A stretch of DNA of 54,796 nucleotides from Streptomyces spinoverrucosus (lineage in GTDB: Bacteria; Actinomycetota; Actinomycetes; Streptomycetales; Streptomycetaceae): the NCBI RefSeq assembly GCF_006539505.1, contig NZ_BJND01000062.1, positions 1 through 54,796 of the forward strand, in the 5' to 3' direction. A program made the position numbers and the translations under genes. Numbering within the stretch: position 1 is the stretch's first letter; each line of letters begins with the position of its first letter. This document shows, piece after piece, positions 24,894 through 33,737 of this stretch. A model generated the notes under the pieces. The model did no database searches. It saw only the letters and a program-made list of their open reading frames with translations, and was not told where the DNA came from.

Positions 24894-27800
24894 ATGTTCC
24901 GCAAGGTGCTGGTCGCCAACCGCGGAGAGATCGCGATCCGCGCGTTCCGGGCGGGTTATGAACTGGGCGCGCGTACCGTCGCCGTCTTCCCCCACGAGGA
25001 CCGCAACTCGCTGCACCGCCTGAAGGCCGACGAGGCCTACGAGATCGGGGAGCCGGGGCACCCGGTGCGCGCCTATCTCTCCGTGGACGAAATCGTCCGC
25101 GCGGCCCGCCGCGCGGGTGCGGACGCCGTGTACCCGGGGTACGGCTTCCTGTCCGAGAACCCCGAACTGGCGCGGGCGTGCGAAGAGGCGGGCATCACCT
25201 TCGTCGGGCCGAGCGCCGACATCCTGGAGCTGACCGGCAACAAGGCGCGCGCCGTGGCCGCCGCCCGCGAGGCCGGCGTCCCGGTCCTCGGCTCCTCGGC
25301 GCCCTCCACCGACGTGGAGGAGTTGGTCCGGTCCGCCGATGACATCGGCTTCCCCCTGTTCGTCAAGGCCGTCGCGGGCGGTGGTGGGCGCGGTATGCGC
25401 CGCGTCGAGGATCCCGCCCAGCTGCGGGAGGCCATTGAGGCCGCATCCCGGGAGGCGGCGTCCGCGTTCGGTGACCCCACGGTCTTCCTGGAGAAGGCCG
25501 TCGTCGAACCCCGCCACATCGAGGTGCAGATCCTCGCCGACGGGCACGGCGACGTCATCCACCTCTTCGAGCGCGACTGTTCGGTGCAGCGCCGCCACCA
25601 GAAGGTGATCGAACTCGCGCCCGCGCCGAACCTCGACCCGGCGCTGCGCGAGCGGATCTGCGCCGACGCCGTGCGGTTCGCCCGGCAGATCGGCTACCGC
25701 AACGCCGGCACCGTGGAGTTCCTCCTCGACCGCGGCGGAAACCACGTCTTCATCGAGATGAACCCGCGCATCCAGGTCGAGCACACGGTCACCGAAGAGG
25801 TGACCGACGTCGACCTCGTGCAGGCGCAGCTGCGCATCGCCGCCGGCGAGACCCTCGCCGACCTGCGACTCGACCAGGAATCCGTCACGTTGCGGGGCGC
25901 GGCCCTGCAATGCCGTATCACCACGGAGGACCCGGCCAACGGCTTCCGCCCGGACACCGGCAGGATCAGCGCCTACCGCTCGCCCGGAGGCTCGGGCATC
26001 CGCCTCGACGGCGGAACCACCCACGCCGGTACGGAGATCAGCGCACACTTCGACTCCATGCTGGTCAAACTGACCTGCCGGGGCCGGGACTTCAGCACCG
26101 CCGTGGGCCGCGCCCGGCGTGCCGTGGCCGAGTTCCGCATCCGCGGCGTGGCCACGAACATCCCGTTCCTGCAAGCGGTGCTGGACGACCCGGACTTCCA
26201 GGCCGGCCGGGTCACCACCTCGTTCATCGAGCAGCGCCCGCACCTGCTCACCGCACGCCACTCCGCCGACCGCGGCACCAAGCTCCTGACCTACCTCGCA
26301 GACGTCACCGTGAACAAGCCCCACGGCGAGCGGCCCGACCTGATCGACCCGCTGACCAAGCTGCCGCCGCTGCCGGACGGTGAGCCACCGGCCGGCTCCC
26401 GGCAATGGCTCGCCGAACTCGGCCCGGAGGGCTTCGCCCGCCGGCTGCGCGCGTCACCGACCATCGGCGTCACCGACACCACCTTCCGCGACGCCCACCA
26501 GTCGCTGCTCGCCACCCGGGTCCGCACCAAGGACATGCTCGCCGTCGCTCCGGTGGTGGCGCGTACCCTGCCCGAGCTGCTGTCGCTGGAGTGCTGGGGC
26601 GGTGCCACCTACGACGTCGCCCTGCGCTTCCTCGCGGAGGACCCCTGGGAACGCCTGGCCGCCCTGCGGGAAGCCGTGCCGAACCTGTGCCTGCAGATGC
26701 TGCTGCGCGGGCGCAACACCGTCGGCTACACGCCGTATCCGACCGAGGTCACCGACGCGTTCGTGCAGGAGGCCGCGGCCACCGGCATCGACATCTTCCG
26801 CATCTTCGACGCCCTGAACGACGTCGAGCAGATGCGCCCCGCCATCGACGCCGTACGACTGACCGGAACTGCTGTGGCGGAGGTGGCGCTGTGCTACACC
26901 TCCGACCTGTCCGATCCCTCCGAGCGGCTCTACACCCTGGACTACTACCTGCGACTGGCCGAACAGATCGTGGCCGCGGGCGCCCACGTTCTGGCCGTCA
27001 AGGACATGGCGGGCCTGCTGCGGGCACCGGCCGCGGCGAAACTCGTCTCGGCCCTGCGCCGGGAGTTCGACCTGCCGGTCCACGTCCACACGCACGACAC
27101 CGCCGGTGGCCAGCTCGCCACCTACCTGGCCGCGATCCAGGCGGGCGCGGACGCGGTGGACGGAGCAGTGGCGTCCATGGCGGGCACCACCTCGCAGCCG
27201 TCCCTGTCGGCGATCGTGGCCGCGACCGACCACTCCGACCGGCCCACCGGCCTGGACCTGAGGGCCGTCGGCGACCTGGAGCCGTACTGGGAGAGCGTCC
27301 GCAAGGTCTACGCACCCTTCGAGGCGGGTCTGGCCTCGCCGACCGGCCGCGTCTACCACCACGAGATCCCCGGCGGGCAGCTGTCCAACCTGCGCACCCA
27401 GGCGATCGCGCTGGGCCTCGGCGACCGCTTCGAGGAGATCGAGGCGATGTACGCCGCGGCGGACCGGATGCTGGGCCGCCTGGTGAAGGTGACCCCCTCG
27501 TCGAAGGTGGTCGGAGACCTGGCGCTGCACCTGGTGGGTGCCGGAGTGTCCCCGGGGGACTTCGAGGCGGCCCCGGACCGGTTCGACATCCCCGACTCGG
27601 TCATCGGCTTCCTGCGCGGCGAGCTGGGCACACCGCCCGGCGGCTGGCCCGAGCCGTTCCGCAGCAAGGCGCTGCGGGGCCGCGCCGAGCCCAAGCCCCT
27701 ACAGGAACTGACCGACGACGACCGTACGGGGCTCGCGAAGGACCGGCGGGCGACGCTCAACCGACTGCTGTTCCCCGGACCGACGCGCGAGTTCGACACC

Positions 27801-28268
27801 CACCGCCACACGTTCGGCGACACCAGCGTGCTGGACAGCAAGGCCTTCTTCTACGGGCTGCGGCCCGGCAAGGAGTACGGCGTCGACCTCGAACCCGGAG
27901 TGCGTCTGCTCATCGAGCTGCAGGCCATCGGTGACGCGGACGAACGCGGCATGCGCACGGTGATGTCGTCGCTGAACGGTCAGTTGCGGCCGATCCAGAT
28001 CCGCGACAGGGCAGCGGCCTCCGACGTCCCGGTCACCGAGAAGGCGGACCGGGCCAACCCCGGCCATGTCGCGGCGCCGTTCGGCGGCGTGGTGACCCTC
28101 GCGGTCGCCGAGGGCGACGAGGTGGCGGCCGGCGCGACGGTGGCCACCATCGAGGCGATGAAGATGGAAGCCGCGATCACCGCTCCGAAGTCCGGCACGG
28201 TGGCCCGGCTGGCCATCAACCGAATCCAGCAGGTCGAGGGCGGTGATCTCCTCGTGGAACTCGCCTGA
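24894..28268 (+). CDS. pyc: pyruvate carboxylase
   Basis: 1124 residues, full length for a single-chain pyruvate carboxylase. The order is biotin carboxylase (1-450; ATP loop KAVAGGGGRGMR, EMNPRIQVEHTVTE), carboxyltransferase (about 525-800; IGVTDTTFRDAHQSLLATR, metal/pyruvate site residues in LECWGGATYD), PYC/OADA domain, and C-terminal biotin carrier with biotinyl Lys in IEAMKMEAAI. It makes oxaloacetate from pyruvate, bicarbonate and ATP to refill the TCA cycle. ATG 24894 follows GAAGGGGG. It is divergent from the B12 riboswitch operon and converges on the SpoIIE gene with 11 bases between. Confidence 0.97.
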   Translation: MFRKVLVANRGEIAIRAFRAGYELGARTVAVFPHEDRNSLHRLKADEAYEIGEPGHPVRAYLSVDEIVRAARRAGADAVYPGYGFLSENPELARACEEAGITFVGPSADILELTGNKARAVAAAREAGVPVLGSSAPSTDVEELVRSADDIGFPLFVKAVAGGGGRGMRRVEDPAQLREAIEAASREAASAFGDPTVFLEKAVVEPRHIEVQILADGHGDVIHLFERDCSVQRRHQKVIELAPAPNLDPALRERICADAVRFARQIGYRNAGTVEFLLDRGGNHVFIEMNPRIQVEHTVTEEVTDVDLVQAQLRIAAGETLADLRLDQESVTLRGAALQCRITTEDPANGFRPDTGRISAYRSPGGSGIRLDGGTTHAGTEISAHFDSMLVKLTCRGRDFSTAVGRARRAVAEFRIRGVATNIPFLQAVLDDPDFQAGRVTTSFIEQRPHLLTARHSADRGTKLLTYLADVTVNKPHGERPDLIDPLTKLPPLPDGEPPAGSRQWLAELGPEGFARRLRASPTIGVTDTTFRDAHQSLLATRVRTKDMLAVAPVVARTLPELLSLECWGGATYDVALRFLAEDPWERLAALREAVPNLCLQMLLRGRNTVGYTPYPTEVTDAFVQEAAATGIDIFRIFDALNDVEQMRPAIDAVRLTGTAVAEVALCYTSDLSDPSERLYTLDYYLRLAEQIVAAGAHVLAVKDMAGLLRAPAAAKLVSALRREFDLPVHVHTHDTAGGQLATYLAAIQAGADAVDGAVASMAGTTSQPSLSAIVAATDHSDRPTGLDLRAVGDLEPYWESVRKVYAPFEAGLASPTGRVYHHEIPGGQLSNLRTQAIALGLGDRFEEIEAMYAAADRMLGRLVKVTPSSKVVGDLALHLVGAGVSPGDFEAAPDRFDIPDSVIGFLRGELGTPPGGWPEPFRSKALRGRAEPKPLQELTDDDRTGLAKDRRATLNRLLFPGPTREFDTHRHTFGDTSVLDSKAFFYGLRPGKEYGVDLEPGVRLLIELQAIGDADERGMRTVMSSLNGQLRPIQIRDRAAASDVPVTEKADRANPGHVAAPFGGVVTLAVAEGDEVAAGATVATIEAMKMEAAITAPKSGTVARLAINRIQQVEGGDLLVELA

Positions 28269-28279
28269 GCCGCCGACGT

Positions 28280-31045
28280 TCACGAAGCGCTCTGTACGTT
28301 CGCCTCCTGCACGCTGCGGTCCGGTCGCCGCTGCATGGGCGGCGCGGCTCGGTGCGCCGGTGGCGCGTCATGCGCCGGCAGGGCCTGCTCGGCCCAGATG
28401 ACCTTGCCCTGCGGGGTGTACCGAGTACCCCAGTGGTCCGCCACCTGGGAGACCAGGAACAGTCCCCGGCCGCCCTCCTCCGTCGTGGTGGCGTACTGCA
28501 GGTGCGGCGAGGTGCTGGTGCCGTCGGACACCTCGCAGATCAGGGTGCGGTCGCGCAGGAGCCGTACGTGGATCGGGGGCGAGCCGTGGCGGATGGCGTT
28601 GGTGACCAGCTCGCTGAGCACGAGTTCCGTTCCGAAGGAGAGCTCGGACAGGTCCCACTCGTCCAGCTTCCGCGCCACGGCGGCGCGCATTCCGGCGACG
28701 GCGGCGGGGTCACAGGGCACGTCCCAGTCGGCGACCCGGTCGGCCGGCGTGGCCAGGGTACGGGCGATGAGCACTGCGACGTCGTCCCTGGGCCGCCCGT
28801 GGAGGAGCTCCTCCACCACAGCCTGGCAGTGTTCGTCGGGCGAGCGGTCGGGGTGACGGGCGAGGGCCTCGCGCAGCATGTCCATGCCGACGCCCAGATC
28901 CCGCGAGCGGTCCTCGATGAGCCCGTCCGTGTAGAAGACGATCTGGGTGCCCTCCGCCAGCTCGAGTGCGACGGCCTGGTACGGCATGCCTCCGAGGCCC
29001 AGCGGCAGGCCCGCCGGCACGTCGGCGAACGTGACGTCGCCGTCGGGACCCACCAGGGCGGGGGCCAGGTGCCCGGCCCGTGCCATCGCGCAGCGGCGCT
29101 CGACCGGGTCGTAGACGGCGTAAAGGCAGGTGGCACCGATGACGCCGGAGTCCCGGTCCGCATCGGACTCGTCCTGGTCGATACGGCTGACGAGCTCGTC
29201 GAGACGGCTGAGCAGTTCGTCGGGCGGCAGGTCGAGGGTGGAGAAGTTGTGTACGGCGGTGCGCAGTCGGCCCATGGTGGCCGCCGCGTGCAGACCGTGG
29301 CCGACGACGTCGCCGACCACCAGCGCCACCCGGCCGCCGGGCAGGGGGATGACGTCGAACCAGTCGCCGCTCACACCCGACTGTGCGGGCAGGTAGCGGA
29401 AGGCGACGTCGAGCGCGCTCTGCTCGGGCAGTGCGCGCGGCAGCAGGCTGCGCTGGAGGGCGACGGCGAGGGTGTGCTCGCGGGTGAAGCGGCGGGCATT
29501 GTCGATGCTGAGCGCGGCGCGGGCGACCAGCTCCTCGGCCAGGGACAGCTCCTCCTCGTCGAAGGGCTCCGGTTTGCGGCAGCGCCAGAAGGCGGCCACC
29601 CCGAGCATGATGCCGCGGGCCTGGATCGGGACGGAGATCATGGAGTGGATGCCACGGGCCTCGATCGTCCTCATCTGCTCGGCGTCCTGCAGACGGAGTC
29701 CCGTCGCGGTGGCCAGATCCGGCACGAGCTCCGAACGACCCGTGCCCATGCCCCGGGCGTGCGGTGTGGAGGGGACGAAGTCGATCAGGCTGCCGACCTC
29801 GGAGAAGGGATGGTCCTCCCGGATGCCCTTGACGGCGGTACGGCGCATTCCCGTCCCGGTGCCGGTCGGCTCCTCGCCCTGCAGCACTTCGTCGACCAGG
29901 TCCACGGTCACGAAGTCGGCGAAGCGGGGAACGGCGATGTGGGCCAGTTCCTCGGCCGTACGCGTCACATCGAGGCTGTCGCCGATGCCCAGACCGGCGT
30001 CGTAGAGAAGTTTCAGGCGCTCGCGGGCCATCTCGGCCCGGCCGGAGAGTGCACGCAACTCGGTGGAGTCGCGCAGGACGACCACCGTGCCGTCGGAGCA
30101 GCCACCGCGGCGTGCCGTGGGCCGCTGGGTGACCGCGAGCAGGCGCTCCCCGGCGAGGTGCACTTCGCCGCTGGCCCTGCGCCCGGAGGTCAGCAGTTTC
30201 CGGATGCCCGGGGGGAGGCCGGGCAGCTCCGCCACCAGGCTGCCCTCGGCGTCCGGGGGCAGGGCGAGCAGCCGTGCGGCCTCGTCGTTCGCCAGGAGCA
30301 GTCGGCCGTCCGCGCTGACGATGAGCAGACCTTCGCGCACGGAGTGCAGCACCGCGTCGTGGTGCTCGTACATCCGCGTCATCGCGCCGGGATCCAGGTT
30401 GTGGGTCTGCCGCCGCAGTCGCCTGTTGAGCAGCGCCGCTCCGGCCGTGACCAGCAGCAGTGCGACCCCTCCGGCGCCCAGGATGAGTGGCAGCTGTCGT
30501 TCCACCTGGCTGGTGACCGTCTTGACCTTCAGACCGGCGGAGACCAGCGCCACCACCTTGCCTTCGCCTCCCCTGACCGGGACGGTGGCCTGCACCTCGT
30601 GGCCGAGCGGCCCGTGCACGCTCTCGGTGTAGACCCGGCCGGCCAGCGACGGCTCGATCCGCCCCACGAAGCGCTTTCCGATCCGGTCCGGCTTGGGATG
30701 CGTGTACCGGATGCCATGGGTGTCCATGACGACGATGAAGTCGACGCCGGCGGACCGCCGGCCCGCCTCGGTGAGCGGCTGCAGCACCTTCGACGGCTGG
30801 GGGGCCCGCAGCGCGGACAGGATGCCCGGAGAGTGGGCGAAGGTCTCGGCAACGGCGATGGAGCGTCGCTTGGCCTCAGCGCTGCCGGCCATCCGTGCCT
30901 GGATCACCTGCGCCACCACGGCGCACGCCACGAGCAGCACCACCAGCGCCACCTGCAGGAAGAACACCTGCCCGGCGACGCTTCGCGGACTTCTTCTGAT
31001 CAGAAGTCGCGAGGGTATGCCCCTAAAGCGACTGAAAACGTCCAT
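28280..31045 (-). CDS. multidomain SpoIIE-type PP2C phosphatase with sensor, PAS, GAF and HATPase
   Basis: 921 residues. A transmembrane helix (FFLQVALVVLLVACAVVAQV) precedes an extracellular Cache-like sensor (about 55-165; VVMDTHGIRYTHPKPDRIGK) and a second helix (LPLILGAGGVALLLVTAGAA). Then come a PAS domain (HSVREGLLIVSADGRLLLAN), a GAF domain (about 370-540), a SpoIIE phosphatase (about 560-760; SGDWFDVIPLPGGRVALVVG, FYTDGLIEDR) and a C-terminal HATPase (ELVTNAIRHG). It is a transmembrane switch that dephosphorylates anti-anti-sigma factors and may phosphorylate or bind others. ATG 31045 was chosen over GTG 31054. Confidence 0.93.
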   Translation of the reverse strand: MDVFSRFRGIPSRLLIRRSPRSVAGQVFFLQVALVVLLVACAVVAQVIQARMAGSAEAKRRSIAVAETFAHSPGILSALRAPQPSKVLQPLTEAGRRSAGVDFIVVMDTHGIRYTHPKPDRIGKRFVGRIEPSLAGRVYTESVHGPLGHEVQATVPVRGGEGKVVALVSAGLKVKTVTSQVERQLPLILGAGGVALLLVTAGAALLNRRLRRQTHNLDPGAMTRMYEHHDAVLHSVREGLLIVSADGRLLLANDEAARLLALPPDAEGSLVAELPGLPPGIRKLLTSGRRASGEVHLAGERLLAVTQRPTARRGGCSDGTVVVLRDSTELRALSGRAEMARERLKLLYDAGLGIGDSLDVTRTAEELAHIAVPRFADFVTVDLVDEVLQGEEPTGTGTGMRRTAVKGIREDHPFSEVGSLIDFVPSTPHARGMGTGRSELVPDLATATGLRLQDAEQMRTIEARGIHSMISVPIQARGIMLGVAAFWRCRKPEPFDEEELSLAEELVARAALSIDNARRFTREHTLAVALQRSLLPRALPEQSALDVAFRYLPAQSGVSGDWFDVIPLPGGRVALVVGDVVGHGLHAAATMGRLRTAVHNFSTLDLPPDELLSRLDELVSRIDQDESDADRDSGVIGATCLYAVYDPVERRCAMARAGHLAPALVGPDGDVTFADVPAGLPLGLGGMPYQAVALELAEGTQIVFYTDGLIEDRSRDLGVGMDMLREALARHPDRSPDEHCQAVVEELLHGRPRDDVAVLIARTLATPADRVADWDVPCDPAAVAGMRAAVARKLDEWDLSELSFGTELVLSELVTNAIRHGSPPIHVRLLRDRTLICEVSDGTSTSPHLQYATTTEEGGRGLFLVSQVADHWGTRYTPQGKVIWAEQALPAHDAPPAHRAAPPMQRRPDRSVQEANVQSAS

Positions 31046-31127
31046 TTGGCCCACATTCCTACATGAAGAATGGCCCCGTGGCTATACCCCCTCCTCACAC
31101 GGAAGCCGGACATCGGCCCGACGGCAT

Positions 31128-31157
31128 GCCCAGGGACGGTTCCAGTCCATGTGTTCG
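31128..31157. repeat. 30-base similarity to the metallo-hydrolase gene, possible gene remnant
   Basis: 31128-31157 matches 32708-32737, inside the MBL-fold hydrolase gene, at 27 of 30 positions in the same orientation. Read on the minus strand the copy would encode HMDWNRPWA, like RMDWNRPWA in the hydrolase. It lies in the gap between the SpoIIE and membrane-protein genes and may be the tail of a decayed paralogue. Confidence 0.45.
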
Positions 31158-31164
31158 AGCGCGG

Positions 31165-31845
31165 TCAGTACACGTAGTCGCCCGCCCGCCACATGAGCCA
31201 GACCCCCACCCCCGTGAGGACCACCGCGATGCTCCAGCCCACCACCCCCGTCGACTCCAGCCCGAGCAGCTGGTGCGCGACCATCAGGTACGGCACGGTC
31301 AGCAAGAGCCAGCCTCCCAGCAGCGGGAAGAACCACGGCCCGAACAGGGCCAGCAAGGCCGCCCCTGCCAGCAGCCACGCGAGGACCAGCCAGCCGAGGG
31401 AGGCGAACTCGGAGGAGGTCAGATAGATCTCGGTGTGGCCCCGCGTCACCATCCGGACCACTTCTCCGTGCCAGATCCGCAGGTCCGCCCGGTCTCCGGG
31501 CCGCGCCGAGCGATAGGTGTCCTCGTCGACGTCCAGCCACTCCTCACGCTCATCCTCACGCTCACCGAAGCGGATCCGCACGCTGTAGTACGTGGTACAG
31601 CTCCGCAGCCCGTTGCTGTCCGTGGTGCACGACTCGCGCCAACTCCTGTCGACGACCTCGGCGACGGTCCGCGCGACGCAGTCTCCGGCCGTCTCCCAGT
31701 ACGTTCCGGCGGGGCACAGGGCGGCTTTCCGGTACAGCCGGACAGCCTGCCCGTGGATGTCGACCCGGTCCGCGCACACGACAAGTCCCAGTACCGCGAC
31801 CGCGAGCATCAGCAGCCGCAGAAACAGCTGAGTCCCCGTGGACAT
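31165..31845 (-). CDS. hypothetical membrane protein
   Basis: 226 residues. The first helix (LFLRLLMLAVAVLGLVVCAD) is followed by an extracytoplasmic domain of about 100 residues with four Cys (LCPAGTYWETAGDC and SCTTDSNGLRSCTTYY), acidic stretches and WLDVDEDTYRSARPGDR. Three further helices lie near the C-terminus (SLGWLVLAWLLAGAALLALF, LLGGWLLLTVPYLMVA, VGWSIAVVLTGVGVWLMW). Topology suggests a small envelope protein with a disulfide-stabilised outer loop. Function unknown. The ATG at 31845 lies ten bases from the stop of the acetyltransferase gene. Confidence 0.78.
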   Translation of the reverse strand: MSTGTQLFLRLLMLAVAVLGLVVCADRVDIHGQAVRLYRKAALCPAGTYWETAGDCVARTVAEVVDRSWRESCTTDSNGLRSCTTYYSVRIRFGEREDEREEWLDVDEDTYRSARPGDRADLRIWHGEVVRMVTRGHTEIYLTSSEFASLGWLVLAWLLAGAALLALFGPWFFPLLGGWLLLTVPYLMVAHQLLGLESTGVVGWSIAVVLTGVGVWLMWRAGDYVY

Positions 31846-31855
31846 GCCGGGCTGC

Positions 31856-32536
31856 CTAGACGCGGGACTGGGCCACGCCCGCCGCACGGCAGCGGGCGAC
31901 CGGGCCGGACCCGTGGCGGAACCATGTGGAGTCGATCTCCCGGCCGTCGCGCAGGGTGTGCGTGGGTGGTCCCTCGGCCGGGACGAAGCCCGCGCGGAGC
32001 AGGGCGCCCCGGCAGGCCGCGTTCGTCGCCTCGGTTCCGGCGTGGACGGTGTCCATGCCGAAGTGGCTGTGGCCGAGCAGGGCGCCCGCGGCGAACAGTT
32101 CCGCGCCGAGGCCCTGGCCGCGGCCGTGCGGTGCGAGCCAGCCGCCTGTCTGGCCGGTGGTGTGGTCGAGTTGGAGGGCAGCGGCGTAGCGGCCGTTGTC
32201 GCGGCGTACGCCGACCAGGAGTTCGGCTGCCTCGGTGCCGGGCTCGAAGGCCACGAGCAGCTCCCGGCGGATCTTGCGGTCGTTGTCGCCGGGGCGCATC
32301 CGCAGCAGGGTCTCGCGGAGCCGGGCGTCGGCCACGACCTCCTCGCCGCGCATCCCGAGCCACCGCTGGGCCTCGGCGTCCGACCCGGCCGCGATCGCCG
32401 CGAGCAGGTCCAGCTGCGTCTCCGGGGTGTAGAGCAGCAGCCGTTCGGTGTGCACCGTGTGCCGACCGAGCGCGCAGGGCCCCGGCACGGGGAGCAACGT
32501 CACGGCCCTCCGACGACGCAGCGGCGCCCACACCAT
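31856..32536 (-). CDS. GNAT family N-acetyltransferase
   Basis: 226 residues. HTERLLLYTPETQLDLLAAI is the RimJ/RimL-like opening. GGWLAPHGRGQGLGAELFAAGALLG is the acetyl-CoA-binding beta4/helix segment, and GTEATNAACRGALLRAGFVP is the C-terminal GNAT motif. It acetylates an unknown amine, possibly a protein N-terminus or small molecule. The ATG at 32536 is preceded by a GGGGGG run at good spacing. It is probably co-transcribed with the membrane protein downstream. Confidence 0.87.
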   Translation of the reverse strand: MVWAPLRRRRAVTLLPVPGPCALGRHTVHTERLLLYTPETQLDLLAAIAAGSDAEAQRWLGMRGEEVVADARLRETLLRMRPGDNDRKIRRELLVAFEPGTEAAELLVGVRRDNGRYAAALQLDHTTGQTGGWLAPHGRGQGLGAELFAAGALLGHSHFGMDTVHAGTEATNAACRGALLRAGFVPAEGPPTHTLRDGREIDSTWFRHGSGPVARCRAAGVAQSRV

Positions 32537-32580
32537 ACGAACCCCCCGCGGCGAGAAACGAAGCCGACTCACTGAGTGAT

Positions 32581-33636
32581 TCAGACTGCCACGTACCGCA
32601 CGGGACCGCTCCCGGGCACCGCCTCCGCCCGGCCCAGTTTCACCAGGCGGCGCAGATGGGCCTCCGCCTCCGACACGGCGATGTTGCGGGACCCGTACGG
32701 GATTTGGGCCCACGGGCGGTTCCAGTCCATGCGTTCGGCGAGTTGCCAGGGGGTGAGGGGTTCGGTCAGGAGCCGGGACAGGCCGGTGAGGCGGGACTCG
32801 TGGTGGGTGAGCAACTGCCGTACGCGGGCGGGGGCGTCGGTGAAGGGGTGCTGGTGGGCCGGGAGGATTTCGGCGGGCGCGAGGTGGGCGATGCGTTCCA
32901 GGGAGGCGAGGTAGTCGCCGAGCGGGTCGGTGACCGTCGTGTCGTCCGGGTCCTCGTACAGGCCGATGTGCGGGGTGATCTCGGGCAGGACGTGATCGCC
33001 GGAGAACAGGCGGCCGTGGCCGGGGAGTTGGGAGGGGTGCTGCTCCTCCAGGTGCAGGCAGACGTGGCCCGGCGTGTGCCCCGGCGTCCAGATCGCGCGC
33101 AGGCGGCGGCCGGGGAGGTCGAGGAGTTCGCCGGGGATGATCTCGCGGTCGGGGAGGGCGGGGGAGAGGCCGGGAAGGGGGCCGCGGGCGGTGCGCAGGG
33201 GCGCCACATGGGCCTCGGGGGCGCCGGCGGCGGTGAGTTTGTCCGCCATGTATGAGTACCAGTGCTCGGGACGGGCCTCACGCGTACGTCGTACCACCGC
33301 CGAGTCCGCCGCGTGCATCGCGATCCACGCACCCGACGCCTCCCGCACCCGGCCGGACAGGCCGTGGTGGTCGGGATGGTGGTGGGTGATGACCACACCA
33401 TGGACCTCGGCGGCCGACGTCCCGCACGCCGCGAGCCCGGCGACGAGCGTGTCCCAGGACGCCGGATCGTCCCAGCCGGTGTCGATCAGTACCGGACCGG
33501 CGTCGGTGTCGACGACGTAGACGAGGGTGTGGCCGAGGGGGTTGTCCGGGATGGGGACCTGGACGGACCGTACGCCGCCGCCGTGGTCGTAGACCGGTGT
33601 CCTGGATCCCTCGGCCCGGCTGCTGCTCATCCGCAT
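32581..33636 (-). CDS. metallo-beta-lactamase-fold hydrolase
   Basis: 351 residues. The metal-binding motif is VVITHHHPDHHGLSG (HxHxDH), with further ligands in WTPGHTPGHVCLHLEE and LFSGDHVLPEI; the C-terminal His is in ILPAHQHPF. A winged-helix-like C-terminal tail (LAERMDWNRPW ... AEAHLRRLVKLGRAEAV) is typical of glyoxalase-II/LACTB2-like members. It hydrolyses a thioester or similar ester, possibly an acyl-CoA. It is divergent from the aldehyde dehydrogenase across a TetR-type palindrome. ATG 33636 follows GGAGGG; 33630 is an alternative. Confidence 0.92.
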   Translation of the reverse strand: MRMSSSRAEGSRTPVYDHGGGVRSVQVPIPDNPLGHTLVYVVDTDAGPVLIDTGWDDPASWDTLVAGLAACGTSAAEVHGVVITHHHPDHHGLSGRVREASGAWIAMHAADSAVVRRTREARPEHWYSYMADKLTAAGAPEAHVAPLRTARGPLPGLSPALPDREIIPGELLDLPGRRLRAIWTPGHTPGHVCLHLEEQHPSQLPGHGRLFSGDHVLPEITPHIGLYEDPDDTTVTDPLGDYLASLERIAHLAPAEILPAHQHPFTDAPARVRQLLTHHESRLTGLSRLLTEPLTPWQLAERMDWNRPWAQIPYGSRNIAVSEAEAHLRRLVKLGRAEAVPGSGPVRYVAV

Positions 33637-33688
33637 CTGCCCTCCACCCCAAGCCCCCACGACCCCATCGCCATTGCCCACTATAACT

Positions 33689-33706
33689 AGAACTGGTATC
33701 AGTTCT
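33689..33706. promoter_or_regulatory. TetR/KstR-like palindrome between MBL hydrolase and aldehyde dehydrogenase
   Basis: The palindrome is AGAACTGGTATCAGTTCT, with perfect 7-bp arms. The overlapping 14-mer TAGAACTGGTATCA (33688-33701) differs from the KstR consensus TnnAACnnGTTnnA at one position, and the flank AACTAGAAC resembles the operator at 16720. The spacing between AAC and GTT in the full palindrome is wider than in a standard KstR box, so another TetR-family regulator is possible. Confidence 0.55.
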
Positions 33707-33737
33707 GAAACACCGTCAGGCCGGGAGGGCAGTCGCC

